The position numbers and the translations under genes were made by a program. This document shows, piece after piece, positions 9,047 to 17,681 of a DNA stretch of 52,051 bases. The DNA is from Clostridia bacterium (GTDB lineage Bacteria > Bacillota > Clostridia > Christensenellales > CAG-314), in assembly GCA_900769665.1 (NCBI GenBank), contig CAAGHL010000044.1, positions 1 to 52,051 on the forward strand. Reading direction: 5' to 3'. The number at the start of each line of letters is the position of its first letter. Positions within the stretch are counted from its first letter, which is position 1. Below the pieces are notes generated by a model. The model did no database searches and was not told where the DNA came from. It worked only from the letters and a program-made list of their open reading frames with translations.

Positions 9047-9919
9047 TTATTGATTTTTAACCACAGTATTTAGTAGCCGACGAGGTAAATCCTCATTTTG
9101 CGTGAGGATGTTGCGCAGTTCCGTGTAGGGAAACGGATGCGGAAATTTGTCGTTGCCAACCTCGATGGTGAATGACGGTATGCCGCGTTCGGCAATACAC
9201 CAATCCTTGTAACCGCCCACGCTTCCGCGGTCATCTACGAGGGCATATCCCGTGTGTTTGGACAACGCCACGGCAAGCGCGTAATCTCGCTGGCGAGCCG
9301 CGCCGCTTTGACCGAAATCCCAATATATTTCCTCGCCTTTAAGATGGTAAGACAACGTCACGCATGGTTTCAACATACGGGTAAAATCCCTCAGAGCGCG
9401 TGTTTCCTTGGCGCAAAAGGGCAATTTACCTACGTAGTCGGAGGGCGCGCGGTAAAATACGTTGTTCGTTCCTTCGCCCCAGCGCGCGTCAAAATTGACG
9501 TTGAGGTCTACTCCGTCGATATTTGCCTTCCACAACGAAAAATCCGTGCTGCCGCCGTTAATGGCAATCAAATTGCTTTTGCGCTCCTTGTCGTCGACAA
9601 ACCCAACGCCCTCTTGGCACAGTCGCACGCCGTCGGGATTGACCATAGGTACAAAATAAATACCGCCGTACAGTGGCAGGTCGGCGTGTTTTAGCAAATA
9701 CTTGGCAAGGCACACCGCCACAAGCGCAGTCAGATGTTCCCTTGCATGTATCGCCGCCGTGACAATCATATTGTTGCCGTTTTTCGTACCGACAAATATG
9801 TATGGTATGCTTTGCCCGAGTTCGCTTGTACCGACCACGCCCGTTTCCACACCACGCCGATTAAACTCCCGTACTTCCTCGATAAGGTCGTTGTACCCAA
9901 ACAAAAATCGCTCCCGCAT
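9047..9919 (-). CDS. M14 family zinc carboxypeptidase
   Basis: A metallopeptidase of 290 residues without a signal peptide, so cytoplasmic or released by another route. Zinc ligands are in HAREH (HxxE) and in the later SYHLKGEE histidine. The catalytic glutamate is in FTIEVGND. The NPDG and DLNVNFDARW motifs match the M14 branch that contains gamma-D-glutamyl-diaminopimelate peptidases, so cell-wall peptide turnover is a plausible role. The usual arginine of the NRNF motif is replaced by valine. The start is uncertain: ATG at 9919 fits family length, while a TTG at 9940 extends it by 7 residues. Neither has a clear Shine-Dalgarno site. Confidence 0.88.
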   Translation of the reverse strand: MRERFLFGYNDLIEEVREFNRRGVETGVVGTSELGQSIPYIFVGTKNGNNMIVTAAIHAREHLTALVAVCLAKYLLKHADLPLYGGIYFVPMVNPDGVRLCQEGVGFVDDKERKSNLIAINGGSTDFSLWKANIDGVDLNVNFDARWGEGTNNVFYRAPSDYVGKLPFCAKETRALRDFTRMLKPCVTLSYHLKGEEIYWDFGQSGAARQRDYALAVALSKHTGYALVDDRGSVGGYKDWCIAERGIPSFTIEVGNDKFPHPFPYTELRNILTQNEDLPRRLLNTVVKNQ

Positions 9920-9937
9920 ATATACAATATGCGAGAG
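9911..9937 (-). promoter_or_regulatory. Hairpin enclosing the M14 start codon
   Basis: In the RNA, a 10-pair stem (one G-U pair) with a short loop places the ATG at 9919 inside its 3' arm. It may limit translation initiation, or may be chance in an AT-rich stretch. Confidence 0.3.
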
Positions 9938-9985
9938 CAACCCGAAATGTGAGATTTCTTAGGCAAATTTGATATGGAAATAATC

Positions 9986-10118
9986 ACTTGCGGTTGAGTA
10001 ATGCCAATGAAAAACGTGCTGATCACTCCCTCCGCGACGGGCAAGGTCTTTTTAGACCGCGCTCATTCTTATGCGCCGTCGCTCCGAGGTTTTCAGTTGG
10101 CATTACCCAACCGCAAGT
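9986..10118. repeat. Repeat family A, copy A1 (MITE-like)
   Basis: A 133-base non-coding element bounded by 22-base terminal inverted repeats (9986-10007 and 10097-10118) that differ at one position. The inner sequence (CTCCCTCCGCGACG, then GCCGTCGCTCCGAGG) matches an inverted copy at 20716-20846. There is no open frame, as expected of a miniature inverted-repeat element or a structured intergenic repeat. Confidence 0.75.
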
Positions 10119-10503
10119 TCAGCTTATGTCACAAAGTTTGCTTGTAAAATAATTTTGCCATTAAGGCAAGCAATGTCGGCATATTGTCCCATGCTTCACT
10201 CAAGCACCCGCCGAAGCCCCGACCACCCACTCCAAAAGGCAAGTAATAAGTAGGGTGGATAATGAAGAAGTGAGGACGACGTAATTTTAAGATTACACCC
10301 TTGAACACACTACAAAGAGTGCGGTAACCACTTAAAGAAATTGTGTACTACATATCCTTAATCTTACTGCAAGCGAGGTTGGAGATGGGTGCGAAGGGCG
10401 ACAACTGGGCGGTGTGTCGCGAGACGAGTGTACATAGACGTACATGACTGAGCGACCGCCGCCACGTAGTCGGCATGCGTGCACATATACAAGCTCGCCC
10501 ATT
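10119..10503. other. Gene-free interval with repeat fragments
   Basis: No plausible coding frame with a ribosome site was found here. The interval carries repeat C1 at 10363-10407. It also has short blocks (for example AGAGTGCGGTA near 10318) that recur near 20567 in the other repeat-rich gap. Confidence 0.5.
10363..10407 (+). repeat. Repeat family C, copy C1
   Basis: A 45-base block that aligns without gaps to 20479-20523 in the same orientation, with five differences. The first 18 bases (CTTACTGCAAGCGAGGTT) are identical. Confidence 0.65.
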
Positions 10504-10926
10504 TTATAGAGTTTTTAACACCCCTTGCACGTCGCGCATATCCACCTTCCCTGCAAAATTAGCCTTGAAGTACTTCATGACTGCGCCTACCGATTTGTCG
10601 TCCAGTTTGTCGATTTCGGCACGGATTTCCTCGGCGGACATCATCTTTGGCAGGAAAGAGGACACAAACTCTATTTGTTGCGTAAGCGTGGCAACCGTTT
10701 CGTCGCGGTTTGCCTTGGCAAAAGCTTCGCGCTCTTCCGTCAGTTCCTTGACGGTCTTTTGCAAAATTGCCACCACGTCGGCATCGACAAGTTCCTTGCC
10801 CTCGGCACGGCGGTCAATCTCCGCCAACTTTACCTTGTTGAGTATTACCGACAAAATGGAACGCGCCGTCGTATCGTGATTGCGCAGTGCGTTGATATTG
10901 GCTTCCTTTAGTTGTTGTACAAGCAT
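10504..10926 (-). CDS. yqeY: GatB/YqeY domain-containing protein
   Basis: A 140-residue YqeY-family protein, the stand-alone form of the C-terminal domain of the GatB amidotransferase subunit, which contacts tRNA. Typical features are the helical N-terminus with LRNHDTTARSILSVILNKVK, the ELVDADVVAILQK segment and the final VGAVMKYFKANFAGKVDM stretch. The ATG at 10926 follows a perfect GGAGGT site. The frame stays open upstream to 11097, but that part is not family sequence. In Firmicutes such genes often follow rpsU; here it stands alone, upstream of nothing obvious. Confidence 0.93.
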   Translation of the reverse strand: MLVQQLKEANINALRNHDTTARSILSVILNKVKLAEIDRRAEGKELVDADVVAILQKTVKELTEEREAFAKANRDETVATLTQQIEFVSSFLPKMMSAEEIRAEIDKLDDKSVGAVMKYFKANFAGKVDMRDVQGVLKTL

Positions 10927-11101
10927 GGTTTTACCTCCTTGCGGCTGTGTGTATACACGCCAAAAAATTGGGCGACGTTCGGGGCAAAGTCGAAACTTGC
11001 GCCGCTCGCCGCCGTAGTTATCTTTTATTCGGACGTAACGCAATTGCACTACGTCTTTTTTCGTATTTGTTGCCGCATACGCAAAATTTGTAAACAATTT
11101 T

Positions 11102-11129
11102 ATAATACGTATACGTTTTTTGCTTACAA
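11102..11129 (-). promoter_or_regulatory. Possible promoter of yqeY
   Basis: TTGTAA and TATTAT boxes spaced 16 bases lie about 170 bases before the yqeY start, in an AT-rich stretch after the end of the coiled-coil gene. Confidence 0.35.
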
Positions 11130-11171
11130 CGGCGGATTACTCAAATGCCGTTTCCGTCGCCGTCACGTTTG

Positions 11172-14100
11172 TTACGCTTCGACTTGCACGGTGGGTTTTT
11201 CGCTCTTTTCACGGGTGTAGTCCACAACGTAGCTGACGTTGTCTATGGCAAGCAACATTTCCGACAGTGCTTGTTTATCGATGTTGAGCCTATCCTCAAA
11301 CACCACCCAACGCCCCTCGGACGAATCCGCCGTAGGCACTGCCAACAGCAACGCAATGTAGGTTGCCGTCTTCAATTCCGTAGCCAAATCGTCGTAGGCG
11401 GTTGTCGTTTCGCCGTCGGCAACGGACACTTTGTATCCCTCTTGCGTAATCTTGTAGTTGCCCTTGGTAAGCACGTTTAGGTAGGTCGTCGCCGTAGCAA
11501 GCAATGTACCGACCTTGTCCTTAATTAGCAACGACACGATGTCGGAGTGGGAGAAGCTTTCCTTCAGCGTGCTGAGGGTACGTGCTTCCGCCGCGGCAAC
11601 AGTCACGCGTACACGTTGGTTGTTTTGCTCCACCAGACGTTCCGTTTGTTCACGGCGTTGCGCTTCCAACTTGGCTTGTCTGTCGCGCAGTGCGGCAAGT
11701 TGTTGCTCGTACACGACAACGGTGCGGTCGTTGACGGCGGTTTGCTCCGGTTGATTTTTTATCAATGCGTACAAACCCTGTATGCGGTCGGCAAGGTTGC
11801 CCTTGGTGGTGTCGTATGCGGCAATCACGCGCGCGACGGGTTCCATGTCGGCGTCGATGTCCAAACCGTTTAGTTTGTCCACATCCAACCCCTTCACGCG
11901 AAACTCGAAGCTAAGTTCTTGGTACAGTTCGGAGTACTCCTTGACCTTGCTGTCGTACAGCCATTGCATTTTTTCCAATTCCAAACGCTTTTTGAATACG
12001 TCCTTTTCCAAATTATTCTTGGTGTCGGTAAGCATTTGCAATTCGTTTTCGGCGTCGTCTGCTTCGTAGCGGAACTCGGCAATAGCTTGTTCGAGGTCGT
12101 CGCTACCTGCGTACTTTTTGGCACGTTCGGTGGCTTGCTCTATTTGTTGCTCGTTCACCTTGACGGTACGGGTCGTTTCCACCACTGCGCCGCGGATGTC
12201 CTCGAGCTTGGACTCGATGTTTTCCATTTGGCGAGTGATAGCCTTGTACTGCTCGTAGCCTGCGCTAAGTCTGTCGCCCATGTCGGCAAGCTCGTCCTTC
12301 AAGCGGTCGTTGGTGACCACAAGTGCGTCGATGGAGGAACGAGTGTCGTCAAGTTGGCGTTGCGTGTCCTTCAAGTACTGCAAACGGGATTTCAGCGAGC
12401 CGAGCTTGGTGCGCAACGTTTCGGTGTAGCGTTTGAGTTCGGCAAGCTCCGACTCGGCGCGGACGGCTTCCTGTTGCACGTCCAGCAAATACTTGGTTGC
12501 GTTGTCGGTGGCAAGCGCCTTGACGTAGTTGAACACCGCCTCGCTACTGTTTTGTTGCAAAATTTCGTTGTAGCGTGCAACGATGTTTTCCCTCTCGCGA
12601 CGCAAAGTTTGTATCTCGGCAGAGTTGATGTCGATGTTGCGGTTGATTTCCTTAATCGCACCCTCAAGCTTGTAGGTGCGTTCCAACAACAGCTCGCGGT
12701 CGAGGTTGCGCGCCTCGATTTCCGCCTTCATTGCCGCAACTTCTTGATCGTTGAAGTCGGCATTGACGGCAAATACGCCCGTTGCGTCATCGGCAAACAC
12801 CTTTTGGCTGTTTAGGTATACCTCACGCTTAAACTCTTCCTGCTTGCGCAACATCAACTTGTCCAGTTGCGCTTCCAACTGCGCTTTGGAGGAATCCAGC
12901 TGCAACAAGCGGTACTTGTAGTCCTCCAGAGCACGTTGCAAATTGCGCACTTTTTCGGCAAGCGAAGTGTTGATCGTCTCCAACTTGGAGCACTTGGCGT
13001 CCAACACTTGCAGTATTGCGTCCTTGGCTTTAACGGGGGAAATTTGCGTGTCGAGGTCGGCAACGCTACGGAAACGCTTTACCTGCGCCACAAGTTTGCT
13101 TTCGCGCTCGGCAATTTGGCTTTCCTTGACGGCGATTTCGCTTTGCAACTTTTCCACTTGCGCCGACACTTCGTCGATTTTTACGTCCACACGCACCGTT
13201 TCCAACAGTTCGCCCACCGACTTGACGGGCACGCGGAATCCGTCCAAACCTTCTTTGATTTCCGCAATGGACTTTTCCACTGCGTCAAGTTTGTTTTGGC
13301 ACATCACCTTTTCGCTTTCAAAACGTTGTTGCGCTTCGTTTAGCTCCACCAGCATTTCGTTTAGCTTTTTGTTTTTCTCGTACAGCGATGCAATGTAGGT
13401 CAACTCGTTGTTGATGGCTTCTAGGCGGGTACGCTTGTCGTCGTTTTTGGCAAGGCGCAAACGGCACTCGTCAAGCTGTTGTTTGACGGAGTTAAGCTCC
13501 TTTTCCTGCCACTCCAATTCCGTAGTGACGGAGTAACGCTTCTTTTCGTACTCGGCACGTTGCTCGGCAATGGCACGCAATGTGCGCACCTTGGGGATGA
13601 GTGCGTCGATGTCGTTGCGCAGTTTTACACGTTGGCGCAGGATTTCTATTTCGTCTTGGCGAGCAAGCAACTTGTTGTAGCGTTGTTGCGTTGCGTCAAG
13701 CTCCTTGGCAATGCCGTCGCGGATGAGGTTGGCGGATTGCGCACTGCGAGCCTCGCCCAACTTTGCCGTCACACGGGCAATGAGTTCGTTTACTTCGGCA
13801 ATGTCGCTACTCAAGCGGTCAAGGCTGTCGGCGGACGCGACTTCACGTTCGTTTGCCATTTGTGCGGAGTACTCCTGCACCTTTTTGACGGCGTTTTCAC
13901 GCAAGGCGCGAGCTTCCTCCGACGTGCGGGATACGCCTGCGTCCACTTCGGAAAGCAAACGGATTTCGTCAAACAACGTCAAGTCGCCGTGGAAGTTTTC
14001 CACAACCTTGTTGCTGACGTAGTCGTCCTTCATCACTTCCGACACTTGGCGGTTGATTAGCGTTTGCAAATAGCCTAGCGCCTTGGAGCGTGCCACCACT

Positions 14101-14375
14101 TGCCAATGCCCGTCCACACGCTTTTTGAGTACGCTACGCACCGTGCCGTCCTCGCCGTGGATGCGACCGAGGCTGTACTCGTCGGCGTTGAGGAAAAACT
14201 CCGTTTCCACGTCGCGAGCGTTGGCAACGTCCTCGTTGAAGCAAAACTCCAAATAGCCGTTGAGTCTTCCGCCCTTGTTGGCGACAACCGACTTGCCGTC
14301 GCTTGCCGTGCCGAAGGTAAATATTTGTCTTTCCTTGGTTGTAGGATCGTACGCAATTACTTTGGATAATCTCAT
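11172..14375 (-). CDS. SMC/Rad50-like coiled-coil protein
   Basis: A 1067-residue protein, mostly long heptad-rich coiled coil (about residues 150-930) with Glu/Lys/Leu-rich segments. The N-terminus holds GTASDGKS, which fits the Walker A pattern GxxxxGKS but lacks the usual PNGSGKS wording. The C-terminus has a weak signature-like stretch (DDLATELKTATYIALLLAV) and VVFED where a Walker B is expected, as in YhaN/AAA_23-type proteins. I read it as a divergent or degenerate SMC-type ATPase. ATG at 14375 follows GAGG; the frame is open to 14513 without family-like sequence. It is divergent from dnaD-dnaI, which hints at DNA-related work, but no specific role can be assigned. Confidence 0.7.
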   Translation of the reverse strand: MRLSKVIAYDPTTKERQIFTFGTASDGKSVVANKGGRLNGYLEFCFNEDVANARDVETEFFLNADEYSLGRIHGEDGTVRSVLKKRVDGHWQVVARSKALGYLQTLINRQVSEVMKDDYVSNKVVENFHGDLTLFDEIRLLSEVDAGVSRTSEEARALRENAVKKVQEYSAQMANEREVASADSLDRLSSDIAEVNELIARVTAKLGEARSAQSANLIRDGIAKELDATQQRYNKLLARQDEIEILRQRVKLRNDIDALIPKVRTLRAIAEQRAEYEKKRYSVTTELEWQEKELNSVKQQLDECRLRLAKNDDKRTRLEAINNELTYIASLYEKNKKLNEMLVELNEAQQRFESEKVMCQNKLDAVEKSIAEIKEGLDGFRVPVKSVGELLETVRVDVKIDEVSAQVEKLQSEIAVKESQIAERESKLVAQVKRFRSVADLDTQISPVKAKDAILQVLDAKCSKLETINTSLAEKVRNLQRALEDYKYRLLQLDSSKAQLEAQLDKLMLRKQEEFKREVYLNSQKVFADDATGVFAVNADFNDQEVAAMKAEIEARNLDRELLLERTYKLEGAIKEINRNIDINSAEIQTLRRERENIVARYNEILQQNSSEAVFNYVKALATDNATKYLLDVQQEAVRAESELAELKRYTETLRTKLGSLKSRLQYLKDTQRQLDDTRSSIDALVVTNDRLKDELADMGDRLSAGYEQYKAITRQMENIESKLEDIRGAVVETTRTVKVNEQQIEQATERAKKYAGSDDLEQAIAEFRYEADDAENELQMLTDTKNNLEKDVFKKRLELEKMQWLYDSKVKEYSELYQELSFEFRVKGLDVDKLNGLDIDADMEPVARVIAAYDTTKGNLADRIQGLYALIKNQPEQTAVNDRTVVVYEQQLAALRDRQAKLEAQRREQTERLVEQNNQRVRVTVAAAEARTLSTLKESFSHSDIVSLLIKDKVGTLLATATTYLNVLTKGNYKITQEGYKVSVADGETTTAYDDLATELKTATYIALLLAVPTADSSEGRWVVFEDRLNIDKQALSEMLLAIDNVSYVVDYTREKSEKPTVQVEA

Positions 14376-14527
14376 GGCGCCCTCGCTAATTTTACTAATT
14401 TGGCAAAATCTGTTGATATGACGGATAATTTGTGGTAAAATTACCCATAGGTTTCCTCTGTTGCGACAAACGAATTTGCACTTCCGCCGCAAACCGAAAC
14501 CGTTACACACCAAATATATACTTCTAC

Positions 14528-14544
14528 TACGATATTATATCGTA
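14528..14544. promoter_or_regulatory. 17-base palindrome in the divergent promoter region
   Basis: Perfect inverted repeat with 8-base arms, TACGATAT T ATATCGTA. It overlaps the predicted -10 box of the coiled-coil gene and lies about 50 bases before dnaD, so it is a candidate operator for both. Confidence 0.5.
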
Positions 14545-14562
14545 CTACACAAAAATAATCAA
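14534..14562 (-). promoter_or_regulatory. Promoter of the coiled-coil gene
   Basis: Minus-strand TTGATT (14557-14562) and TATAAT (14534-14539) spaced 17 bases. It implies an untranslated leader of about 150 bases before the ATG at 14375. Confidence 0.5.
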
Positions 14563-14589
14563 GAGCTTTGCGGACAAAAGAGGTAATTT

Positions 14590-16062
14590 ATGACTTTTTG
14601 CGACAAAGAAAAACAACTTATTGACAGCGGTACTACCTGCGTTGACAACAAGTTTATACTAAATTATTTGCCCGACGCACCGGATATTCGCAGTGCGGTG
14701 TATTTGTTGGGGCTTATTTTGTCGGAAAGCAACGGCAGCGACAACAGCGTGGAAACCCTTGCGCAAAAGTTGGGCATACAAATTGCCGACGTAATAAGCG
14801 CATACCACTACTGGGAGGAATTAGGGTTGGTATCGGTGATTTCCGACAATCCGCCGCACGTAATTTACCTTGCGCAACAGCAGTCGACGTCGGCACTGAA
14901 AAAGATAAAGCCGAGCAAGTACGCCAAGTTCTCCCAAGCTATGCAAAGCGTAATAGAAGGGCGCATGATTACCGTCAACGAGTACAACGAGTACTACACC
15001 TTTTTGGAAAACACCACCTTCGAGCCGGACGCGCTTGTGGCGGTTGCCAAGTACTGCGTGGAGTTGAAGGGCGGCAGCATAAACTACCAATACATCTTGA
15101 CGGTGGCGCGCAACCTGCTTACACGAGGCGCAACCACGCTTGCCGTGGTGTCGGAAAGCCTTGACAGCCAACAAAAGTACGACGAGGACTTGAAGGTTGT
15201 GTTTAAGGCGTTGGGTATCACGCGCAAGTTTGAGCACAACGACCGCCAAATGTACGAAAAGTGGACAAAGGAACTTGGCTTTACGCTGGATGTGGTAAAG
15301 GAAGTTGCCAAGTCGGCAAAAAGCGGCGGCATGAACAAGCTAGACAACATGCTGACGGAGTACTACAAAAAGGGCGCGCTGTCGCTTAAGGAAATGCAAG
15401 CCTACGACAAGGAAAAGGCTCGGCTGTTTGACCTTGCACGCACGATAAACAAAACCATCGGCGTGTACTACCAAAGCCTCGACCCCGTTGTGGACGAATA
15501 CATTGTGGATTGGGTGCGCAAAGGCTACGACGACGAAACGTTGCTTGCCATTGCCAAGTACTGCTTCCGTAGCGGTATACGCAACCTTGCAGGGCTAAAT
15601 GCGGTGATTGACAAGCTGTACAAAAACGGCGTAACGTCGCTTACCGCACTGGACCAATACCTTGCACAACTGGTCGCCGAGGACGAAAAAATCAAACACG
15701 TATTACAAAAAGCCGCACTCGACCGCCGCGTGACCAACAGTGACCGCACGTTGTATCGCACTTGGACGGAAACATGGAACATGCCCGAAGACCTTGTGCT
15801 GTACGTAGCCGCAAAAGCCGCAGGCACAGCCAACCCGACGGCATACGTCAACCGAGTATTGGCGTCCTACAAGCAAGAGGGCATTGCAACCGTCGCCCAA
15901 GCCGAGGAGCAAGCCAAACAACACGCCGCAGAGAAACCTACCGCAAACAAACCGACCACTCCGCCGAAAAAGCTGATCGGGGGCGTGGAGATACAACGCC
16001 GCGACTACTCCGACGACGAACTACACTCGCTGTTTACCGCGCTTGACGACACGGAGGAATGA
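14590..16062 (+). CDS. dnaD: DnaD-type replication initiation protein
   Basis: A 490-residue protein of the DnaD/DnaB2 superfamily, which remodels the origin complex and helps load the helicase. An N-terminal winged-helix segment (about 20-95) is followed by tandem helical modules. Each ends in a similar helix, as in ARNLLTRGATTL, LTEYYKKGALSL, IDKLYKNGVTSL and LASYKQEGIATV. Four modules can be counted, more than in classical DnaD of about 230 residues. The tail (RRDYSDDELHSLF) is acidic. An AGAGGTAATTT site precedes the ATG. The stop overlaps the helicase-loader start, the usual arrangement for partners in replication initiation. Confidence 0.88.
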   Translation: MTFCDKEKQLIDSGTTCVDNKFILNYLPDAPDIRSAVYLLGLILSESNGSDNSVETLAQKLGIQIADVISAYHYWEELGLVSVISDNPPHVIYLAQQQSTSALKKIKPSKYAKFSQAMQSVIEGRMITVNEYNEYYTFLENTTFEPDALVAVAKYCVELKGGSINYQYILTVARNLLTRGATTLAVVSESLDSQQKYDEDLKVVFKALGITRKFEHNDRQMYEKWTKELGFTLDVVKEVAKSAKSGGMNKLDNMLTEYYKKGALSLKEMQAYDKEKARLFDLARTINKTIGVYYQSLDPVVDEYIVDWVRKGYDDETLLAIAKYCFRSGIRNLAGLNAVIDKLYKNGVTSLTALDQYLAQLVAEDEKIKHVLQKAALDRRVTNSDRTLYRTWTETWNMPEDLVLYVAAKAAGTANPTAYVNRVLASYKQEGIATVAQAEEQAKQHAAEKPTANKPTTPPKKLIGGVEIQRRDYSDDELHSLFTALDDTEE

Positions 16063-16967
16063 TGAACAAACAACAACTTGTAAGCCTTGCAATAAGCAAC
16101 ATAGGCAAACGTCGCACCGCCGCGCTGGACGCAAACGACAGAGTGTTGACGACACTGCGCACCCACGCCGATTGGCGACAAAACGAACACGACCTACGTG
16201 TGGCAACAGTGGCAGAAGTAATGAGTAACACCCCCGAGCAAAAGGCACAAGCCATTGCCCAAACAAAAACGCTTACCGCCGCACGCAACAAATTGCTTGC
16301 CAAGTACGGAATGAGCGAAGCCGACCTACTGCCGCAATACACTTGCAAAAAATGCGGCGACACAGGCTACGCGGACAACACGCCTTGCACGTGTTTGCAA
16401 GCGGAAATACGCCGTTTGTTGATTGCCGAAAGCGACATACTGCACACGGAATACACGTTTGACAACAGCACGGAAACGGACGAACACAACAACAAGGTGT
16501 ACGCACGCGCCAAGAAAATTTGCGACAGCCAACACGGCAACATTTTGCTGTTTGGCAACGTGGGCTTAGGCAAAACATATCTGCTGACGGCATGCGCAAA
16601 TAGGTGCGTGTCCCTAGGCAAAAGTGTGATGTTTGTGACGGCGTACAAACTCAACCAAACCTTTTTGGAGTGCCACCTTGGCGACCTTGCCACCAAACAA
16701 GCCGTGACGGACAACTTGACGGACGTGGACGTGCTTGTGATAGACGACCTAGGCACGGAAACAACCTACAAAAACGTGTCGGCGGAATACCTGTTTGGCC
16801 TGCTTAACGAGCGTTTGGCGCAAGGCAAGCAAACGTTTATTTCCACCAACCTTACGATAGGACAACTGCGCGACAACTACGACGAACGCATTTTCAGCCG
16901 TCTTATCGACCAAAAAACCAACCTCGTAGCGCAACTGAACGGGGCAGACAAGCGCATGCTCAAGTAG
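16062..16967 (+). CDS. dnaI: DnaI/DnaC-type helicase loader ATPase
   Basis: An AAA+ ATPase of about 301 residues that loads the replicative helicase. An N-terminal helical region leads to a zinc site (CKKCGDTGY followed by CTC). The ATPase core follows, with Walker A GNVGLGKT and Walker B VLVIDDLGTE, then a sensor-like STNL segment and an arginine-rich ERIFSRL box. Two adjacent ATG codons exist. The second, at 16062, is 4 bases from a GGAGG site, and the first, at 16059, overlaps the dnaD stop as ATGA. It is cotranscribed with dnaD. Confidence 0.93.
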   Translation: MNKQQLVSLAISNIGKRRTAALDANDRVLTTLRTHADWRQNEHDLRVATVAEVMSNTPEQKAQAIAQTKTLTAARNKLLAKYGMSEADLLPQYTCKKCGDTGYADNTPCTCLQAEIRRLLIAESDILHTEYTFDNSTETDEHNNKVYARAKKICDSQHGNILLFGNVGLGKTYLLTACANRCVSLGKSVMFVTAYKLNQTFLECHLGDLATKQAVTDNLTDVDVLVIDDLGTETTYKNVSAEYLFGLLNERLAQGKQTFISTNLTIGQLRDNYDERIFSRLIDQKTNLVAQLNGADKRMLK

Positions 16968-17077
16968 GGAAAAACACCGATGCCGCACAGTAAATCTTCC
17001 AATAAATGACAGAGAAATCGGGAAAAGTTTAATATCGCAAGAAAAACGACAAAATTAAACCCTATGTTTTTTTTGTA

Positions 17078-17095
17078 ATCACTAACAACCCTAAA
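17078..17095 (-). repeat. Solo terminal repeat of family B
   Basis: Eighteen bases identical, inverted, to positions 206-223 of copy B1. No partner end is seen nearby, so this is probably a remnant. Confidence 0.45.
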
Positions 17096-17119
17096 TAAAA
17101 CAAAATATATATTAAAAAA

Positions 17120-17159
17120 CGAACGGTAGGGTTAATTCCACTACCGTTCGTATTTTTTT
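17120..17159. terminator. Bidirectional terminator T1 after dnaI
   Basis: Ten-base stem CGAACGGTAG / CTACCGTTCG followed by TATTTTTTT on the plus strand and by a T run on the minus strand. It ends the dnaD-dnaI unit and the minus-strand lipoprotein unit. A near-identical copy (T2) lies at 20344-20388. Confidence 0.85.
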
Positions 17160-17190
17160 GCGACATTAACGCACTACGCCAACACTCGGG

Positions 17191-17646
17191 TTATTGTTTT
17201 TCCGCTTCCGCCTTGGCAATGCTTTCAAGGTCGGATTTGGTCAAAAGTCCTTTTTCGTAGGCAACGGAGATGCCCACAAGCTTATCCTTAGCATCCTTTT
17301 CCGACGGGACATACAACATAAACGATACTTGGGCATCTTCTTTGCCGATATACACACCGTCAATTATTAGTTCGGTTGGCAATCCTTCAATATCATCCAA
17401 ATAGTACACGCCGACATTTCTAATTCTTACAGCAATATTGCCGTTGTAAGTACCAAGGAATTTTTCTATCCTTATATCGCTGTAGCTAAACAAATCTTTA
17501 CGGCTTGAGCTATTGATATAAGCACCCTGAATTCCCCACACTTGCGTCCACGACAAACCATTGACGGAAGAACAGCCGAAGAAAAGAAACAACACGCACC
17601 CCACCAAAAGAACAGCCAGCGAAATACAAATTAACTTTTTTACCAT
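17191..17646 (-). CDS. Small lipoprotein of unknown function
   Basis: A 151-residue secreted lipoprotein. The N-terminus (MVKKLICISLAVLLVGC, then LFFGCSS) is a lipoprotein signal with the modified cysteine at about residue 25. The mature part has no motif I recognise and ends in an acidic helix (KSDLESIAKAEAEK). An AGGAGA site precedes the ATG. The gene follows the subtilisin gene by 35 bases on the same strand and ends at terminator T1, so the two are probably cotranscribed. Whether it acts with the protease, for example as an inhibitor or chaperone, is unknown. Confidence 0.75.
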   Translation of the reverse strand: MVKKLICISLAVLLVGCVLFLFFGCSSVNGLSWTQVWGIQGAYINSSSRKDLFSYSDIRIEKFLGTYNGNIAVRIRNVGVYYLDDIEGLPTELIIDGVYIGKEDAQVSFMLYVPSEKDAKDKLVGISVAYEKGLLTKSDLESIAKAEAEKQ

Positions 17647-17681
17647 ATTAAATCTCCTATTACTAATATGAGTTAAGCAGT

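Noticed and set aside
14376..14513. N-terminal extension of the coiled-coil protein
   Set aside because: The added residues are Cys/Arg-rich and translate promoter-region DNA; ATG at 14375 has a ribosome site.
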